Shown here piece by piece: positions 6,083-6,874 of a stretch of DNA of 6,874 nucleotides; the first letter of the stretch is position 1, and each line of letters begins with the position of its first letter. The translations under genes and the position numbers were made by a program. Where the stretch lies: contig CANPYA010000068.1 in assembly GCA_947587565.1 (NCBI GenBank), forward strand, positions 1 to 6,874. Reading direction: 5' to 3'. The notes beneath the pieces are model-generated. The model worked only from the letters and a program-made list of their open reading frames with translations. It was not told the DNA's origin and made no database searches. Origin of the DNA: an uncultured Bacilli bacterium. GTDB lineage: Bacteria; Bacillota_I; Bacilli_A; RF39; UBA660.

Positions 6083-6851
6083 AATTAAGTCCTTTCATTA
6101 CTTCAGTGATAATAGCATAATTTTCTTTAAATTTATCTAATATTTCATCCTTTTCTGGTATTTTTAATTTAATCAAACCATTTTCTGTTGTAATAACTAA
6201 ATTAGCCTCTAAATAATTTAAAATATTTTGCAAGTAATCGGGATTAAATTTATGATATAACTCTTCAAACATCTCTTTAAAATTTTCTGGTAAAAATCCA
6301 AGTAAATCCATTAGATAATTTTGCATATAACTAAGATATTCGTCTTTACTAGTAAATCTTTTATCTTCTTTAATATTTAATCCCATACATAAAGGAAAGT
6401 TAAAGTCTAAAATATTTTCATTATCTAAGATAACTAATTCATTATCTTTATTTATGCCCCAATTTCTACCTTCTCTGTCTGAATTATAAAATATTAAATC
6501 ACTAAAATACATTGTCATTACTTGATTAATTAAGGTTTTATCTTGGTATTTATCTTGGACATTTTTTAAAATCATGGGTAAATTATCTTCATCATTAGTA
6601 AGACATAAATCATAAGCATTTTGCATTTCTAAATCGGGACTTAATAAATAATAATTACCTAAAACTTCGACAATATGATAATTAGGAGATTTAATATTTA
6701 AAGTACGCGCTACTAACTCATAAATTAATTCATTTATAGCTAAATTTAGAGTACTACATTTTTTAACCCAAAATGGTCCACAACTAAATTGGACTTTTTT
6801 AGGATAACCTAATTTTTTTATAATTTCAAAATCAGTGGCATTTAAATTCAT
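6069..6851 (-). CDS. HipA-like kinase-fold protein
   Basis: This 260-residue protein resembles stand-alone HipA-type/atypical protein kinase domains found without a HipB partner. Visible signals are FWVKKC (28-33), with K30 or K31 as the likely ATP lysine, and NELIYELVARTLNIKSPNYHIVE (40-62), which fits the alphaC helix and strand of HipA-like folds (E41 as the ion-pair partner). The catalytic loop is SDREGRNWGI (124-133, D125 and N130), followed by ILDNENIL (141-148) with D143 as the metal-binding Asp. Helices fill the C terminus. The kinase core is therefore intact, and phosphotransfer is likely but substrate and role are unknown. Its ATG overlaps the stop of the preceding gene (ATGA), with AAGG 10 nt upstream, and its end overlaps xseA by 14 bp. 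No TM segment is seen. Aminoglycoside-phosphotransferase-like or other small-molecule kinases are alternatives. Confidence 0.65.
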   Translation of the reverse strand: MNLNATDFEIIKKLGYPKKVQFSCGPFWVKKCSTLNLAINELIYELVARTLNIKSPNYHIVEVLGNYYLLSPDLEMQNAYDLCLTNDEDNLPMILKNVQDKYQDKTLINQVMTMYFSDLIFYNSDREGRNWGINKDNELVILDNENILDFNFPLCMGLNIKEDKRFTSKDEYLSYMQNYLMDLLGFLPENFKEMFEELYHKFNPDYLQNILNYLEANLVITTENGLIKLKIPEKDEILDKFKENYAIITEVMKGLNYGRK

Positions 6852-6874
6852 TCTTTAATAACCTTATCTAAAAC
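6848..6874 (-). CDS. nusB: Probable NusB C-terminal end (partial, 5' part beyond window)
   Basis: Only one - strand frame is open to the right edge. It encodes VLDKVIKE and ends in TGA at 6848-6850, overlapping the ATG of the kinase gene (ATGA). The ending VLDK(V/I)xKE is characteristic of the C-terminal helix of transcription antitermination factor NusB, whose ends typically read like FVNGVLDK. nusB is a common upstream neighbour of xseA in Firmicutes. Eight residues are too few for certainty, but motif, frame, stop overlap and neighbourhood agree. Confidence 0.5.
   Translation of the reverse strand, partial: VLDKVIKE

Noticed and set aside
6069..6851. Reading the kinase-like gene as part of a HipBA toxin-antitoxin or phage-defence module
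   Set aside because: There is no helix-turn-helix partner, no mobile-element signature and no compositional shift. Gene overlaps tie it to a housekeeping operon instead.

Overview
The window is an AT-rich, densely packed chromosomal stretch, most likely from an uncultured low-GC Firmicute of the Bacilli/Mollicutes-like branch (RF39- or Erysipelotrichales-type). Three things point there: A/T-biased codons, good purine-rich Shine-Dalgarno sites (AAGGAG, AAAGGG, GAAAGGA), and a tRNA-Glu with encoded CCA that resembles the Bacillus one. Tryptophan is encoded by TGG at every site I checked and TGA appears only as a stop, so the standard bacterial code applies. I see no mobile element, CRISPR array or sign of recent transfer.

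Layout, left to right. A 3' part of tRNA-Glu(UUC) on the + strand (1-73) ends in its own terminator. Everything else is on the - strand. Back-to-back with the tRNA terminator is that of priA (144-2330), the replication-restart helicase. Upstream of priA is a gene for a membrane-anchored extracellular protein with an Ig-like domain, a Thr/Ser/Pro linker and a transglutaminase-like C-terminal domain (2385-3662), which has its own promoter. Next is a tightly coupled operon, read from right to left: the last eight codons of a probable nusB (6848-6874), a HipA-like kinase-fold protein (6069-6851), xseA (4745-6082), a two-TM coiled-coil protein of unknown function (4045-4752), and xseB (3805-4032).

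How the genes fit together. nusB-xseA-xseB is a familiar Firmicute housekeeping cluster. XseA and XseB form exonuclease VII, which degrades single-stranded DNA, and PriA restarts collapsed forks, so the window has a DNA-repair/restart theme. The unusual part is the interruption of the nusB/xseA/xseB order by two accessory genes. The kinase-like gene overlaps both nusB (ATGA) and xseA (14 bp). The membrane coiled-coil gene overlaps xseA by 8 bp and stops 12 bp before xseB. All five should therefore be co-transcribed and translationally coupled.

At the regulatory level, all three - strand transcripts end in intrinsic terminators that abut the stop codon or contain it in the loop. This is what would be expected in a lineage where RNA polymerase is not closely trailed by ribosomes. 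No intergenic stretch exceeds 142 bp.
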